Source: Parapedobacter deserti
Lineage (GTDB): Bacteria > Bacteroidota > Bacteroidia > Sphingobacteriales > Sphingobacteriaceae
Direction of reading: 5' to 3'
Length of the DNA: 64,000 bases
Assembly (NCBI RefSeq): GCF_042646065.1
Contig: NZ_JBHRTA010000038.1
Coordinates: 248,001 to 312,000, forward strand
Positions 26,978 to 36,006 of the stretch are shown piece after piece. Position 1 is the first letter of the stretch. The number at the start of each line of letters is the position of its first letter. The notes beneath the pieces are model-generated. The model saw only the letters and a list, made by a program, of their open reading frames with translations. It had not been told where the DNA came from and made no database searches. The position numbers were made by a program, and so were the translations under genes.

Positions 26978-26985
26978 TACCTTTA
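26978..26985 (+). promoter_or_regulatory. Possible -7 element (TACCTTTA) for the trans-sulfuration gene
   Basis: Seven of eight match to TAnnTTTG, 24 bp upstream of the ATG at 27009. Weak call. Confidence 0.3.
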
Positions 26986-27008
26986 TCCATACAAATTTAA
27001 AAAAAAGC

Positions 27009-28199
27009 ATGAGCCATATTGAAACGGATTTGATCCATTCGGGTAAAACATTCAATAACACCCCTGCTGTTGTTCCGCCAATATACCAGACAGCCACATA
27101 CTATGCAGCTGACAATGCGGTGGACTACGCTAAGGCGGCGACGGAGGCGCGCCACCCCTATTTTTACCACCGCCACGGTAATCCGGTGAGCAGTCAGACG
27201 GCGGAGCTTATTGCCAGGCTTGAAGGTACCGAAGCCGCACTGCTGACCGCTACGGGGATGGCGGCAATTAGCACTGCGGTCTTGTCTGTAGTAAAAGCTG
27301 GCGACCATGTGGTGGCTCAGCATTCGCATTACTCCGCGGCAAATATATTGCTGAAAGAACTCTTGCCGCAATTTGGCGTGGAAGTGTCTTTTGCCGATCA
27401 ATCTGATAATGCATCCTTTGACAAAGCAATAAAGGCTAACACGACGCTGATTTATCTGGAAACTCCTTCCAATCCGAATCTCGCGCTTACTGATCTTGCC
27501 TATGTTGGGGCGTTGGCACAGAAAGCAGGGATTACCACTGTTTGCGATAATACGTTTGCGTCTCCCATTAACCAGCGGCCGGGCGATTTCGGCATTGACA
27601 TCGTCGTGCACAGCGCCACCAAATATCTTGGCGGGCACAGCGACCTCACCGCCGGCGTGATTTGTGGCAGCCAGGCGGTGGTGGATAAAGCTTGGAAAAA
27701 ACTGCTATCGTTGGGTGGTGCGCTCGCACCCTTTGATTCTTGGCTGCTGCTGCGGGGATTGCGAACCCTTTCCCTCCGCGTAAGGCAAATCAATGAAAAT
27801 GCGTTGGCTTTGGCCCGGTGGTTTGAAAAGCAGCCGCTCGTTAAACGCGTCTTGCATTGCGGCCTGCCCTCACATCCGCAGCACGGGTTAGCCAAGCAGC
27901 AGATGCGCGGTTTTACGGGCATGCTGTGCGTAGAGATAGACGGGGAGGATGAACAAGAACAATTCGCTCGTGCACAGACCGTACTGAACCACCTCCGTAT
28001 TTTTGCAAATGCCGCAAGCTTAGGCGGAGTGGAGTCATTGGCGGTGCACCCTGCTAGCATGTGGGGAATGCACCATTCACCCGAGCAGAAACAGAAGGCA
28101 GGCATCAACGATGGCATGTTGCGTATTTCCGTGGGGATAGAACATATCGAAGACCTGATTGCAGACTTCGAGCAAGCCCTTGCCAAATGCAGTGATTAG
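27009..28199 (+). CDS. PLP-dependent trans-sulfuration enzyme (cystathionine synthase/lyase or methionine gamma-lyase type)
   Basis: 396 residues from MSHIETDLIHSG. The open frame starts earlier at 26856, but the added 51 residues run antisense through the haemoglobin start and are not family-like. Fold type I Cys/Met-metabolism signature: the PLP lysine sits in HSATKYLGGHSDLTAG; YHRHGNPVSSQTAELIARLEG and LLTATGMAAIS precede it. It acts on cystathionine, homocysteine or methionine; sequence alone does not separate synthase from lyase. No sulfur-assimilation neighbours help. Confidence 0.88.
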   Translation: MSHIETDLIHSGKTFNNTPAVVPPIYQTATYYAADNAVDYAKAATEARHPYFYHRHGNPVSSQTAELIARLEGTEAALLTATGMAAISTAVLSVVKAGDHVVAQHSHYSAANILLKELLPQFGVEVSFADQSDNASFDKAIKANTTLIYLETPSNPNLALTDLAYVGALAQKAGITTVCDNTFASPINQRPGDFGIDIVVHSATKYLGGHSDLTAGVICGSQAVVDKAWKKLLSLGGALAPFDSWLLLRGLRTLSLRVRQINENALALARWFEKQPLVKRVLHCGLPSHPQHGLAKQQMRGFTGMLCVEIDGEDEQEQFARAQTVLNHLRIFANAASLGGVESLAVHPASMWGMHHSPEQKQKAGINDGMLRISVGIEHIEDLIADFEQALAKCSD

Positions 28200-28253
28200 C
28201 AAAAAACAAATTTGCGCAGAAATGAAACCGCAATAGTTGTATTTTAGCAGACC

Positions 28254-29246
28254 ATGACTAAACATAAGATACTTTCATTCGGCGAATTGTTGCTTCGGAT
28301 GAGTTCATCGGGGGAGTCCTTCCTGGGGGAACACAATCAAGTGACGGTTTTTCCGGGCGGATCTGAAGCCAACGTCGCAGCATCCCTGGGGCAATGGGGC
28401 GTTGCATGCAGTTACTTGAGCCGTATACCCGATAACGAATTGGCGGCACAGGCGCTGTCAACACTGCGGAGTCTTGGCGTAGACGTATCGCCGATAATAA
28501 TGAATGGCGACCGGCTGGGATTATATTTTTTGCTTTCAGCCAACGGGCTGAGCAAGGGTGAGGTAGTATACGACCGGCACTATTCGGCCTTCAGCCAGTT
28601 GAAGCGGGGCAGCATTGATTGGGACAAGGTGCTTGAAGGCTATAGTTGGTTTCATTGGAGCGCGCTCACTCCAGCTTTGAATGCTGAGCTGGCAGCGGTT
28701 TGCAGCGAGGCACTGGAGGCAGCACACAGGAAAGGGCTTACCGTCTCGGTTGACCTCAACTATCGAAGTAAATTGTGGAACTACGGAAAGCAGCCTATCG
28801 AGGTGATGCCCGCTTTGCTTCAGTATTGTGACGTCGTAATGGGTAATATTTGGGCGGCCAACAAAATGCTCGGTACCGCTGTACTGGAAACGTTGTCAAG
28901 GGACACAGCACCCGCGGTATACTTCGAGCACGCTAAGGAGTCTGCGCATGCAGTGTTCGAATTGCTGCCCCGATGCAAACACATCGCTTACACGTTCCGG
29001 TTCATGGATTCGGCAACCCACAACCTCCTTTACGGTACTTATCATATGAGGGAAGGTGATTTTATGTCTGCGGTCAATGAAACGAATCAAGTGATCGATC
29101 GCATCGGTAGCGGTGACGCTTTTATGGCAGGACTGATTTATGCGTTGGTCAATGAACGATCCGCACAGGAAGTTATTGACACCGCCACGGCTGCTGGATT
29201 CAAGAAGCTGTTTGTCAGGGGCGACTTTGGAAACGGAGATTTATAA
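28254..29246 (+). CDS. kdgK: PfkB-family sugar kinase, probable 2-dehydro-3-deoxygluconokinase
   Basis: A 330-residue ribokinase-fold protein. The N-terminal FPGGSEANVAASLGQWG substrate loop and the C-terminal anion-hole/catalytic motif DRIGSGDAFMAGLIYAL (catalytic Asp) are in place. It would phosphorylate 2-keto-3-deoxygluconate to KDPG with ATP. The assignment to KDG rather than another sugar rests mostly on the KDPG aldolase gene that follows 51 bp later. Confidence 0.85.
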   Translation: MTKHKILSFGELLLRMSSSGESFLGEHNQVTVFPGGSEANVAASLGQWGVACSYLSRIPDNELAAQALSTLRSLGVDVSPIIMNGDRLGLYFLLSANGLSKGEVVYDRHYSAFSQLKRGSIDWDKVLEGYSWFHWSALTPALNAELAAVCSEALEAAHRKGLTVSVDLNYRSKLWNYGKQPIEVMPALLQYCDVVMGNIWAANKMLGTAVLETLSRDTAPAVYFEHAKESAHAVFELLPRCKHIAYTFRFMDSATHNLLYGTYHMREGDFMSAVNETNQVIDRIGSGDAFMAGLIYALVNERSAQEVIDTATAAGFKKLFVRGDFGNGDL

Positions 29247-29297
29247 AGGAAGGGTCCGGACACCGAAAATTATTAGCTCAAATCTCACATTTCAAAA

Positions 29298-29954
29298 ATG
29301 GAAAAAACACTTGACCACATATCAAGGTACCCAGCGCTACCAGTATATTATAATGACGACATTCAAACATGCACCGAAGTCGTAAACGCCTGCTATCACG
29401 GCGGCATCCGCGTTTTTGAGTTCGTGAACCGCGGTGATAAAGCACCGGAAAATTTTTCGAGGCTGTTGGCTTATCAAAAAGAACATTGGCCTGACCTGCT
29501 GCTCGGAATTGGCACCATCAAAACCGCTGCAATGGCTAAGGTGTTCATTGAGCTTGGTGCCCGGTTTATTGTGAGCCCCGTGGTCAAGGCGGAAATAGCA
29601 GAGGAAACTTTGCGACGAGGAATCTTATGGGTGCCGGGATGTATGACACCTACAGAAATAAGCATGGCCGAGGATTTGGGAGCGCCTTTGGTGAAGCTGT
29701 TCCCCGGTGATGCCTTGGGGACGGGATTCCTAAAAGCCATCAAGCCGCTTTTTCCCGGTATGCGGTTTATGCCAACGGGCGGGGTAAACCCTACATCCGA
29801 AAGCATCAGGGGATGGCTTGACGCTGGAGTCAGTGCAGTGGGGCTTGGCTCTAAGCTGTTCGCTGCACCGGAAGGCGCTTCGGGTTATAGTTGGCTACAG
29901 GAACGATGCCGCGAGCTGATGGAATGGGTGGCCGGCTACAATGAGCAGCGGTAG
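29298..29954 (+). CDS. eda: KDPG/KHG aldolase
   Basis: A 218-residue class I aldolase. GIRVFEFVNR carries the conserved Glu, LVKLFPGD carries the Schiff-base Lys, and MPTGGVNP forms the phosphate-binding end. It splits 2-keto-3-deoxy-6-phosphogluconate to pyruvate and glyceraldehyde 3-phosphate. With the kinase upstream it forms the lower part of a uronate/KDG route. No dehydratase, isomerase or uronate transporter is adjacent. Confidence 0.93.
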   Translation: MEKTLDHISRYPALPVYYNDDIQTCTEVVNACYHGGIRVFEFVNRGDKAPENFSRLLAYQKEHWPDLLLGIGTIKTAAMAKVFIELGARFIVSPVVKAEIAEETLRRGILWVPGCMTPTEISMAEDLGAPLVKLFPGDALGTGFLKAIKPLFPGMRFMPTGGVNPTSESIRGWLDAGVSAVGLGSKLFAAPEGASGYSWLQERCRELMEWVAGYNEQR

Positions 29955-30043
29955 CACTTGGCTTACCCCCCTCAATCTCCGTTGCCCGATTTTTTTGAAA
30001 ATCCCACAATCGATTGCGCTGATTGAATATGGAATCCGTTGCC

Positions 30044-30051
30044 TATGTTTG
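30044..30051 (+). promoter_or_regulatory. Bacteroidota -7 element (TATGTTTG) for the hexosaminidase gene
   Basis: Exact TAnnTTTG. It overlaps the in-frame ATG at 30045, so that ATG cannot be the start, leaving the ATG at 30069. An ATTG about 17 bp upstream may be the -33 box. Confidence 0.5.
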
Positions 30052-30068
30052 CAGGATACACACTAATT

Positions 30069-31898
30069 ATGAGCAGACTGACTATATTATTATTCATTAT
30101 TGCCGCCCTATCGCAGTCTTTCAAAATACAGGCTCAGGAGCGACAGTTTTCCATTATTCCTCAACCGCAACAGCTAGAACCGCAGCACGGTGCGTTTTCA
30201 TTTCGGAAGACGACCACTATCCGGTTGGATAACAGTAATGGAGAGTTGCGCGCATTGGGCGAGCTGCTCGCGCAAGGTTTATATGAACGTACCGGAATAC
30301 GTCCGCGCATAATATCCGGTGGTGGGGGTAATAATACAATTACACTGCGACTGGCTCAGGACACGCTTGGCGATGAAGGCTATCGCCTTAAGGTAGATAA
30401 GGGCGGAATCATGGCGCAGGCCGCAAAAGCCAATGGCTTGTTCTACGCCATACAGACTATTTACCAGCTTATGCCTACGGGGAATCCGGTGGCTAAGGTG
30501 TCCATCCCTGCTGTGGACATTGTGGACAAACCCCGGTTCGGTTGGCGGGGCCTAATGCTTGACGTGGGCCGATACTTCTACTCGGTAGACTACATCAAGA
30601 AATACATCGACTATCTGGCCATGCATAAAATGAATGTGTTTCACTGGCATTTGGTGGAAGACCATGGCTGGCGCATAGAGATCAAAAAATATCCGAGGCT
30701 GACCGACGTGAGCGCCTGGCGACCGAGCACAAATTTTCAACGAGGGCCCTATATTACCCATAACCCACACGGTGGCTTTTATACCCATGATGACATCAGG
30801 GAAGTCGTTGCCTACGCACAATCGAAATATGTCACCGTCGTACCCGAGATCGAACTTCCGGGCCACGTGCTTTCCGCGTTGGTGGCTTATCCCGAGCTAT
30901 CATGTACGGGCGGACCTTTTGCTATCCCTGAGCAGTGGGCTATTCAGCAAGACATTTATTGCGCCGGCAAAGAGGGAGTATTTACTTTTCTGGAGGGGGT
31001 GCTCTCAGAAGTAGTCGAACTGTTCCCAAGCGAAATCATCCACATCGGGGGTGATGAAGCCCCTAAAGACAGGTGGAAAGCCTGTCCGCATTGCCAAAAA
31101 CGTATTAAGGATGAGGGGCTGAAGGATGAACATGAGCTGCAGAGCTATTTCATTACACGTATCGAGAAGTTTTTGAACAGTAAAGGTAAGCGCATTATCG
31201 GGTGGGATGAGATATTGGAGGGCGGTTTGGCACCGAACGCGGCAGTAATGTCGTGGCGGGGCATTAAAGGGGGGATTGAGGCCGCACGGATGCATCATCC
31301 GGTGGTGATGAGCCCCACCACACATATGTACCTCGACTATTTCCAAGGCGAGCCCTACCACGAACCCAATGCTATAGGCGGTCACTTGCCGCTCCGCAAG
31401 GTGTATTCCTTTGAGCCCATACCGGAAGAATTGGTCGGCAGGGAAAGGGATTTCATTCTGGGTGTGCAGGGCAATGTTTGGTGCGAATATATCCACTCGC
31501 CAGATAAGGCCGACTACATGACCTATCCCCGCGGTGCAGCCGTTGCCGAAATCGGGTGGAGCAGTCCCGAAAATAAAAACTGGGAAGATTTTATCCGACG
31601 GATGGAAACCCAGTACGTACGCTATGAGCGGGCGGGCATCAACTATGCCAAGAGTGCCTACCAGGTGTATTTCGAGGTGGAAGACAACGTGGCGGGCAAC
31701 ACGTCCAAAGTAATGCTAAAAACGGACAGTTACCAGCCGGAAATCCGTTATACAATGGATGGCAGTGAGCCATCATCCGGTTCGCCGCGTTATAACGGAC
31801 CGTTTGAAGTGCCTGAACATACCACGGTGCGGGCAGCCACATTTAAAGAAGGTCAGCGGGTCAGTCCGGTCAGTATATATTCGATCGCACATTTTTGA
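30069..31898 (+). CDS. Secreted beta-N-acetylhexosaminidase, GH20
   Basis: 609 residues from the ATG at 30069, which begins a clean signal peptide (cleavage near IQAQE) and lies downstream of the TATGTTTG promoter box. An N-terminal GH20b domain (FSIIPQPQQLEPQHGAF) precedes the GH20 barrel, with NVFHWHLVEDHGWRIEIKKY and the catalytic Asp-Glu pair in HIGGDEAPKDRW (Asp329-Glu330). A C-terminal fn3/CHB-like domain has YTMDGSEPSSGSP. It removes terminal GlcNAc or GalNAc from glycans by substrate-assisted catalysis in the periplasm or at the surface. Confidence 0.94.
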   Translation: MSRLTILLFIIAALSQSFKIQAQERQFSIIPQPQQLEPQHGAFSFRKTTTIRLDNSNGELRALGELLAQGLYERTGIRPRIISGGGGNNTITLRLAQDTLGDEGYRLKVDKGGIMAQAAKANGLFYAIQTIYQLMPTGNPVAKVSIPAVDIVDKPRFGWRGLMLDVGRYFYSVDYIKKYIDYLAMHKMNVFHWHLVEDHGWRIEIKKYPRLTDVSAWRPSTNFQRGPYITHNPHGGFYTHDDIREVVAYAQSKYVTVVPEIELPGHVLSALVAYPELSCTGGPFAIPEQWAIQQDIYCAGKEGVFTFLEGVLSEVVELFPSEIIHIGGDEAPKDRWKACPHCQKRIKDEGLKDEHELQSYFITRIEKFLNSKGKRIIGWDEILEGGLAPNAAVMSWRGIKGGIEAARMHHPVVMSPTTHMYLDYFQGEPYHEPNAIGGHLPLRKVYSFEPIPEELVGRERDFILGVQGNVWCEYIHSPDKADYMTYPRGAAVAEIGWSSPENKNWEDFIRRMETQYVRYERAGINYAKSAYQVYFEVEDNVAGNTSKVMLKTDSYQPEIRYTMDGSEPSSGSPRYNGPFEVPEHTTVRAATFKEGQRVSPVSIYSIAHF

Positions 31899-31903
31899 AG
31901 AGC

Positions 31904-32584
31904 CTAACTGATCTGATTATCTGCAAGGACACCGTATTGCGCTTCCAATTCTTGGCACTTCGATAATGCAAATGTTTGCAGGCGAAAGACAGCTACGAAA
32001 AGAAAGCAAAGACCTAAGCAAAGAATGCTGAACATGACAGCCCATTCCCAGGTTTGGGAGGTGTGATGCCCGAGCTGGAGCCAGTATTGAAAAGCGATCG
32101 TAGGAACAAAAGCATATGCGCTCACACCCCGCATCACCATCATTTTGCGGTACCGCTTTTTCATCCGGAGGTGGTTAGTGCAAACCACGATGGAACCCAT
32201 TATATTTAACAATGCGCAAGCAGTGAGCAAGGGGGTGGATGGTGCCATCAGAAACAGATAAAACAACAGTATACCAAAGCCAATGGGTAAGATAACAGAA
32301 GGGAAGCTGATCCAGCGTCGAAATTCCTGAATAATAACTCCACGATATTTCCGGTTAAGGGATTTGGCCATGGCTTCTTCCAATGTGCTAAAGCCGAAGA
32401 TGCCGAACTCAGCATGTGTTTGTTTCAATGCCTGTTCAAAAGTCAAACTTGGGTTTTCAGTCAGCTTGTCCTCGATGCGGCAGGCTACATGGTCGATGAT
32501 TTCCATTTGGAGGTCCATGGCGGTGAAGCCGCGTTTGCTGATGAATGTCTTGATTTGATCGAGATGTGCTGGGGTTAGAGTCAT
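31904..32584 (-). CDS. Small integral membrane protein of unknown function, downstream of a padR gene
   Basis: A 226-residue protein. Residues 1-90 are soluble, helical and acidic/basic (KRGFTAMDLQMEIIDHVACRIEDKL...), followed by four hydrophobic segments (about 93-112, 118-135, 155-172, 182-203). The layout resembles the HAAS/DUF1700-type proteins often encoded beside PadR regulators, but that family match is tentative. The 3' end meets the GH20 gene 5 bp away. The padR gene lies 169 bp upstream on the same strand. Confidence 0.6.
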   Translation of the reverse strand: MTLTPAHLDQIKTFISKRGFTAMDLQMEIIDHVACRIEDKLTENPSLTFEQALKQTHAEFGIFGFSTLEEAMAKSLNRKYRGVIIQEFRRWISFPSVILPIGFGILLFYLFLMAPSTPLLTACALLNIMGSIVVCTNHLRMKKRYRKMMVMRGVSAYAFVPTIAFQYWLQLGHHTSQTWEWAVMFSILCLGLCFLFVAVFRLQTFALSKCQELEAQYGVLADNQIS

Positions 32585-32753
32585 CAGTTGTTAACTTAGT
32601 AGATAATGGATCTCCGGTAACTCGCGTTGACGATCTTATCGGATGATGCGATAGAAGCGGCATCTGCAAAAATAAAAGGTAGCAAAGTGGTGGCATTGAT
32701 ATCACAGCTGATACGATTATGTGCCATGTGTTAGCGTAAAACCATTAAGGTGC

Positions 32754-33092
32754 TCATGAGATTGACGGTTTAAGGTTCAGCACCAGCTGCAGCTTTTCCA
32801 TAAACGTTGCGGCTTCGCTCATTTTTTCCTTTACCTCTCCTTTACCCTTAGCAGATAATGTATAGTATTTACGGACACGGCCGCCCACCAGTTCGGTGCT
32901 GGTATCTAATAAGCCCTCAGCTTCAAGTTTATGCAAAGCAGGGTACAAGGCGCCCTCGGTAAGTTTAAACTCACCATTGCTCAGTTCCTTCACCTTTTGG
33001 GTGATTTCGTAACCGTACATCTTGTCGTGGTCTTCCAGCAATTTCAGAATAATGGTCTGCAGTGTGCCCTTCAATAATGTCGCCGAACTCAT
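32754..33092 (-). CDS. PadR-family transcriptional regulator
   Basis: 112 residues from the ATG at 33092 (a TATATTTG element ends 5 bp upstream of it, so the in-frame upstream ATG at 33107 is excluded). A winged-helix domain has LLKGTLQTIILKLLEDHDKMYGYEITQKV and LTEGALYPALHKLEAEGLLDT, with the wing GGRVRKYYTLSAKG; a short C-terminal helix is for dimerisation (type II PadR). It is probably autoregulatory, since three TATACATA/TATGTATA half-sites cover its promoter, and probably controls the membrane-protein gene downstream. Confidence 0.9.
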   Translation of the reverse strand: MSSATLLKGTLQTIILKLLEDHDKMYGYEITQKVKELSNGEFKLTEGALYPALHKLEAEGLLDTSTELVGGRVRKYYTLSAKGKGEVKEKMSEAATFMEKLQLVLNLKPSIS

Positions 33093-33096
33093 GAGG

Positions 33097-33140
33097 CAAA
33101 TATACATAATTTTTCGATATACATAAGAAAACTATGTATA
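33097..33140 (-). promoter_or_regulatory. padR promoter with three TATACATA half-sites
   Basis: A minus-strand -7 element TATATTTG (33104-33097) lies 4 bp before the ATG. TATACATA occurs at 33101-33108 (overlapping the -7 box) and 33118-33125, and its inverse TATGTATA at 33133-33140. The last two form a dyad with a 7-nt spacer. PadR proteins commonly bind ATGT/ACAT dyads, so autoregulation is likely. Confidence 0.6.
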
Positions 33141-33266
33141 AGATTGTGGGTAACTGGCTTAGAAAATTGCATTAAGTTTGGTGTGCAACTATTTTTTTGG
33201 CTATCTTCATCGCCTGTTTGACGGTCATAAACCGGGCAAACATCGTGTAATAAGCTATCACAGCAT

Positions 33267-33737
33267 ATGAAGATAGGCATCGCGGCGGATCATGCCGGTT
33301 TTGAACAGAAAAAGCAGTTGCTGGTTGAACTTGCCGGGGCAGGTTTTAATGCGCAAGACTATGGCGCAACTACGTATGATTCGGCAGACGACTATCCCGA
33401 TATCATTGTCCCATTGGCGCGCGCGCTGGTCAACCGTGAGGTCGACCGCGGCATCGCGGTTTGTGGCAGTGGCGTAGGCGTATCGATTGCGGCCAATAAA
33501 TTTCCCGGTGTGCGAGCAGCCTTGATTACAGATACCTATTCAGCGCATCAGGGCGTAGAGCATGACGACATGAACCTGCTGTGTATCGGTGGGCGGGTCG
33601 TCGGACCGAAGCTGATGTGGGAGCTGGTAATGGCGTTCCTCAAGGCAGAATACGACGGGGGAGAGCGATTCGAACGGCGGCTGCAGAAAGTCATCGCGCT
33701 GGAGCGGCAAGCAGCGATGGGCTACCAAACTAAGTAA
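33267..33737 (+). CDS. rpiB: Ribose-5-phosphate isomerase B
   Basis: 156 residues. MKIGIAADHAGFEQK at the N-terminus, the catalytic Cys in AVCGSGVGVSIAANK, and the downstream HDDMNLLCIGGRVVG motif define RpiB (LacA/LacB/RpiB family). It interconverts ribose 5-phosphate and ribulose 5-phosphate. It starts a run with zwf (29 bp later) and pgl, all of the pentose phosphate pathway. Confidence 0.94.
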   Translation: MKIGIAADHAGFEQKKQLLVELAGAGFNAQDYGATTYDSADDYPDIIVPLARALVNREVDRGIAVCGSGVGVSIAANKFPGVRAALITDTYSAHQGVEHDDMNLLCIGGRVVGPKLMWELVMAFLKAEYDGGERFERRLQKVIALERQAAMGYQTK

Positions 33738-33766
33738 TTGTACATTAAACGAGCAGCTAATATTTC

Positions 33767-35269
33767 ATGAAATCAGGCAAAAAAATCGCGCCCACCGTTA
33801 TCGTAATCTTCGGTGGTACGGGCGATCTCACCAAGAGAAAACTGATCCCGGCATTTTACAACCTTTATATTGATGGTTGGATGCCTGACAAATTTGCGGT
33901 GATCGGTCTCGGACGGACCAAGCTCAGCGATGAAAGCTATAAAGACCACTTGTATGACGGGTTGGTTGAATTTTCAAGGAAAGGAAGGCCGGATGATGCA
34001 CAGTGGCAGCAGTTTAACACGGCGATCTCCTATTTCGAATCCAACATCAACGATGACGCCGCCTATGCAGGGCTGGCGGCGAAGCTTGAAGCATTTGATG
34101 AAGCATGGGGCGTCCGGGCCAACAGGTTATTTTACTTATCCATTGCACCGCAATTTATCGAAGCGGCAACGGTGCACATCAATAAATATAACCTGGCGAA
34201 TGTGCCCGCGTCAGATCGTATTATCATTGAAAAGCCTTTCGGCTACAATATGGAAACGGCGATAGCGCTCAATAGATTGCTTGCGCAGACTTTTCAGGAA
34301 GAGCAGATTTATCGCATAGACCACTACCTGGGCAAAGAGACTGTGCAGAATATTCTTGCATTCCGGTTTGCCAATGCGCTTTTCGAGCCGCTGTGGAACC
34401 GTAACTATATAGATTACATCCAGATTACGGTAGCTGAGCAGGTAGGCGTGGAGGACCGCGGGGCCTATTACGAACATTCGGGCGCGCTGCGCGATATGAT
34501 ACAAAACCACCTGTTGCAGGTATTGTGCATGATTGCGATGGAACCGCCCATTTCCTTTCAGGCCGAGGAAATCCGCAACCGCAAGGCCGATGTGATGCGG
34601 GCTATTCGGCGATTGCGACCTGAGGAAGTACACAAATTTTCCGTCCGTGGCCAATATGGCCCGGGTTGGATCGGCGGCAAGCAAGTCCCGGGATACCGCG
34701 AAGAAACGGGGGTAGACCCCAAGTCGAACACTGAGACCTACGCCGCCGTGCAGTTATACATTGACAATTGGCGGTGGCAGGGTGTACCGATCTACCTGCG
34801 TACGGGCAAGCGCATGCAGGAGAAGACCTCGTCGATTACCATCCAGTTCAGGCCGGTGCCACATTCCACTTTTTCGCCCACGCAGGCGGGCAACCTGATG
34901 CCAAATCGGCTAACGATCAATATTCAGCCAACCATGGATATACGGCTTCGGTTTACCGCGAAAAAGCAGGGGCTGGAGATGAGCCTCAATCCCGCAGAAA
35001 TGGTGTTTGATTACGACACATGCTCCACGCAGACCCCCGAAGCGTATGAAACGCTTTTACTGGATGCTATGCGTGGCGATGCCACGCTATATATGCGCTC
35101 GGATCAGGTTGAAGAAGCGTGGGATGTAATCACTCCGATTCTGGAATCTTGGGAGAGCAGGGATTCACTGGATTTTCCCAATTACGCTGCGGGGACGTGG
35201 GGACCGGAGAGTGCCGAGGCACTGATTGCTCGGCAGGGACATGTCTGGGCATTAAATCTACATACATAG
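33767..35269 (+). CDS. zwf: Glucose-6-phosphate 1-dehydrogenase
   Basis: 500 residues. IFGGTGDLTKRKLIPA binds NADP, RIDHYLGKE (residues 183-191) contains the catalytic His-Lys region, and the C-terminal part is complete. It oxidises glucose 6-phosphate to 6-phosphogluconolactone. The pgl gene follows 1 bp after the stop. The usual Bacteroidota neighbour gnd is absent; rpiB sits in its place. Confidence 0.97.
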   Translation: MKSGKKIAPTVIVIFGGTGDLTKRKLIPAFYNLYIDGWMPDKFAVIGLGRTKLSDESYKDHLYDGLVEFSRKGRPDDAQWQQFNTAISYFESNINDDAAYAGLAAKLEAFDEAWGVRANRLFYLSIAPQFIEAATVHINKYNLANVPASDRIIIEKPFGYNMETAIALNRLLAQTFQEEQIYRIDHYLGKETVQNILAFRFANALFEPLWNRNYIDYIQITVAEQVGVEDRGAYYEHSGALRDMIQNHLLQVLCMIAMEPPISFQAEEIRNRKADVMRAIRRLRPEEVHKFSVRGQYGPGWIGGKQVPGYREETGVDPKSNTETYAAVQLYIDNWRWQGVPIYLRTGKRMQEKTSSITIQFRPVPHSTFSPTQAGNLMPNRLTINIQPTMDIRLRFTAKKQGLEMSLNPAEMVFDYDTCSTQTPEAYETLLLDAMRGDATLYMRSDQVEEAWDVITPILESWESRDSLDFPNYAAGTWGPESAEALIARQGHVWALNLHT

Positions 35270-35270
35270 C

Positions 35271-35987
35271 ATGGTTAGGAAGTTCAATGAGTTAAATCAA
35301 CTTAACGAAGCAGCTGCTGAGTTATTCATACAGACGGCGAGCGACGCCATCGCCCGGCAAGGTCATTTTACCGTAGCATTGACCGGAGGATCTTCCCCCC
35401 TTGGGCTATATCAATTACTGGCCACGCCGCCATATCGCGAGCGGGTTCAATGGAAGCAGGTATATGTGTTTTGGGGTGATGAGCGCTGGGTGCCGTTGGA
35501 TGACGAACGCAGCAATGCGCGCATGGCCTTCGAGACACTGTTGGAGCACGTTCCGGTTCCGGAAGAGCAAATTTTCCCGATGTGGGCCGAGGGGATTTCA
35601 CCCGACGAGTTTGCCCGCGAATACGAGCAGTCGCTCAGGCTTCATCTCCATCCTGACGGGCGTTTCGACCTCATCCTGCTGGGTATGGGCGGTGATGGCC
35701 ACACGGCATCGTGGTTTCCGCATACGGCAGTGTTGCATGAACGGAACAAATGGGTCGTTGGCTACTACCTTGAGCCGCAGGAAATGCACCGAATCACGCT
35801 CACCGTCCCGGTAATCAACCGCGCAAGGCACATCGCTGTTATCGCTTACGGGCAGAATAAGGCGGATGCGTTGTATGAAGTACTGGAAGGCCAACGCAAC
35901 GTTGAGCAATATCCTGCCCAGCTCATTAGTCCGACGGATGGACAGGTGGTATGGTTTGTCGACGATGCTGCTGCCGCAAAAATATAA
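35271..35987 (+). CDS. pgl: 6-phosphogluconolactonase
   Basis: 238 residues. VALTGGSSPLGLYQLL, FWGDERWVPLDDERSNARM and LILLGMGGDGHTASWFP are the family blocks. It hydrolyses 6-phosphogluconolactone to 6-phosphogluconate. It lies 1 bp from zwf and converges on the haem-protein gene 19 bp away. Confidence 0.95.
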   Translation: MVRKFNELNQLNEAAAELFIQTASDAIARQGHFTVALTGGSSPLGLYQLLATPPYRERVQWKQVYVFWGDERWVPLDDERSNARMAFETLLEHVPVPEEQIFPMWAEGISPDEFAREYEQSLRLHLHPDGRFDLILLGMGGDGHTASWFPHTAVLHERNKWVVGYYLEPQEMHRITLTVPVINRARHIAVIAYGQNKADALYEVLEGQRNVEQYPAQLISPTDGQVVWFVDDAAAAKI

Positions 35988-36006
35988 GCAAAGCCCAGCG
36001 ACGTCC

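Noticed and set aside
26856..27008. N-terminal extension of the trans-sulfuration enzyme
   Set aside because: The added 51 codons run antisense through the haemoglobin start region; the family begins at the ATG at 27009.
26912..27097. N-terminal extension of the truncated haemoglobin
   Set aside because: Group III globins start close to MDKKKDI; the upstream part is antisense to the neighbouring gene.
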